A stretch of 14,396 nt of DNA, taken from positions 1 through 14,396 of the forward strand of contig JBKBRC010000053.1 in NCBI GenBank assembly GCA_046292345.1. Reading direction: 5' to 3'. A program made the translations under genes and the position numbers. The notes beneath the pieces are model-generated. The model had not been told where the DNA came from. It saw only the letters and a list, made by a program, of their open reading frames with translations, and searched no databases. This document shows positions 14,145-14,396 of this stretch, piece after piece (the stretch's first letter is position 1; each line of letters opens with the position of its first letter). Source of the DNA: JBKBRC01 sp046292345 (GTDB lineage Bacteria > Bacteroidota > Rhodothermia > Rhodothermales > Rubricoccaceae).

Positions 14145-14396
14145 CTAGGCCGTTTTCATGGGGCGCAGCACGACCTCGGAGATCAGCATCGAGGGGGGCG
14201 TCTCCAGAACGTGGCGGATCGTCGCGGCGACGTCCTCGGCACGCATCGCATCGGGGTTGCCGGGCGTCCCGGCGGCCTCGAAAAAGTGCGTGTCGATGGA
14301 GCCGGGATAGAAGCACGAGACGCGGATGCCGTGCGGGCGGAGCTCTTTCATGAGCGCCTCTGAGAACCCGCGCACGCCGAACTTGGTGGCGTTGTA
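14145..14396 (-). CDS. Short-chain dehydrogenase/reductase, C-terminal part
   Basis: The last 83 residues of an SDR-family oxidoreductase are present, and the N-terminal NAD(P)-binding half lies beyond the right edge. The first visible residues are YNATKFGVRGFSEAL, containing the catalytic Tyr and Lys of the YxxxK motif. The canonical helix and strand ELRPHGIRVSCFYPGSIDTHFF follow, with the PG motif after strand six. The end is RAEDVAATIRHVLETPPSMLISEVVLRPMKTA, typical of classical SDRs of the YdfG/FabG-like group that act on hydroxy acids or ketones. The substrate cannot be told. The stop TAG is at 14147-14145, 81 bp upstream of the T9SS protein gene on the same strand. Confidence 0.9.
   Translation of the reverse strand, partial: YNATKFGVRGFSEALMKELRPHGIRVSCFYPGSIDTHFFEAAGTPGNPDAMRAEDVAATIRHVLETPPSMLISEVVLRPMKTA

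Overview
The window is very GC-rich, protein-dense bacterial DNA. A secreted protein with a C-terminal type IX secretion (Por) sorting domain, several short outer-membrane barrel candidates, and genes starting without clear Shine-Dalgarno sequences point to a high-GC member of the Bacteroidota/Rhodothermota (Rubricoccaceae/Rhodothermaceae-like). This placement is inferred from protein style only. No rRNA, tRNA, CRISPR array, transposase or phage gene was seen, and most of the content looks like core metabolism and envelope genes.

Layout. Bases 1-2834 (minus strand) form an NAD-salvage operon: pncA (nicotinamidase), pncB (nicotinate phosphoribosyltransferase, overlapping pncA by ATGA), then a DUF6929-type protein that runs off the left edge. 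Upstream of pncA is a 19-bp tandem repeat array interrupted by a 100-N scaffold gap. The 121 bases before the gap are repeated exactly after it, so this is almost certainly an unjoined contig overlap. Bases 3286-4053 (plus) encode a secreted, probably outer-membrane barrel protein. Bases 4151-7053 (minus) form a second operon: a small outer-membrane barrel candidate, mgtE (Mg2+ channel) and mgtC-family protein. Divergent from it, 7410-9410 (plus) encodes a secreted S9 (prolyl oligopeptidase-type) peptidase. It converges on 9440-10129 (minus), a second member of the same small barrel family as 6313-7053. Bases 10321-11754 (plus) encode rarA, converging on wrbA (11795-12394, minus). Then come a DUF4385 gene (12550-13008, plus), a T9SS-sorted secreted protein (13092-14063, minus) and the C-terminal part of a short-chain dehydrogenase (minus, runs off the right edge).

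Working together. PncA and PncB are consecutive steps, nicotinamide to nicotinate to nicotinate mononucleotide. MgtE and MgtC both belong to Mg2+ homeostasis, and the barrel protein 14 bp upstream of mgtE is their probable operon partner. The other genes look functionally independent.

I did not find a convincing new defence, mobile or biosynthetic system. The most notable points are the assembly duplication at the gap, related short tandem repeats upstream of pncA and rarA, an apparently undescribed small barrel family with a fixed PGAC-x16-CxPLG signature, and several intergenic hairpins and inverted repeats.
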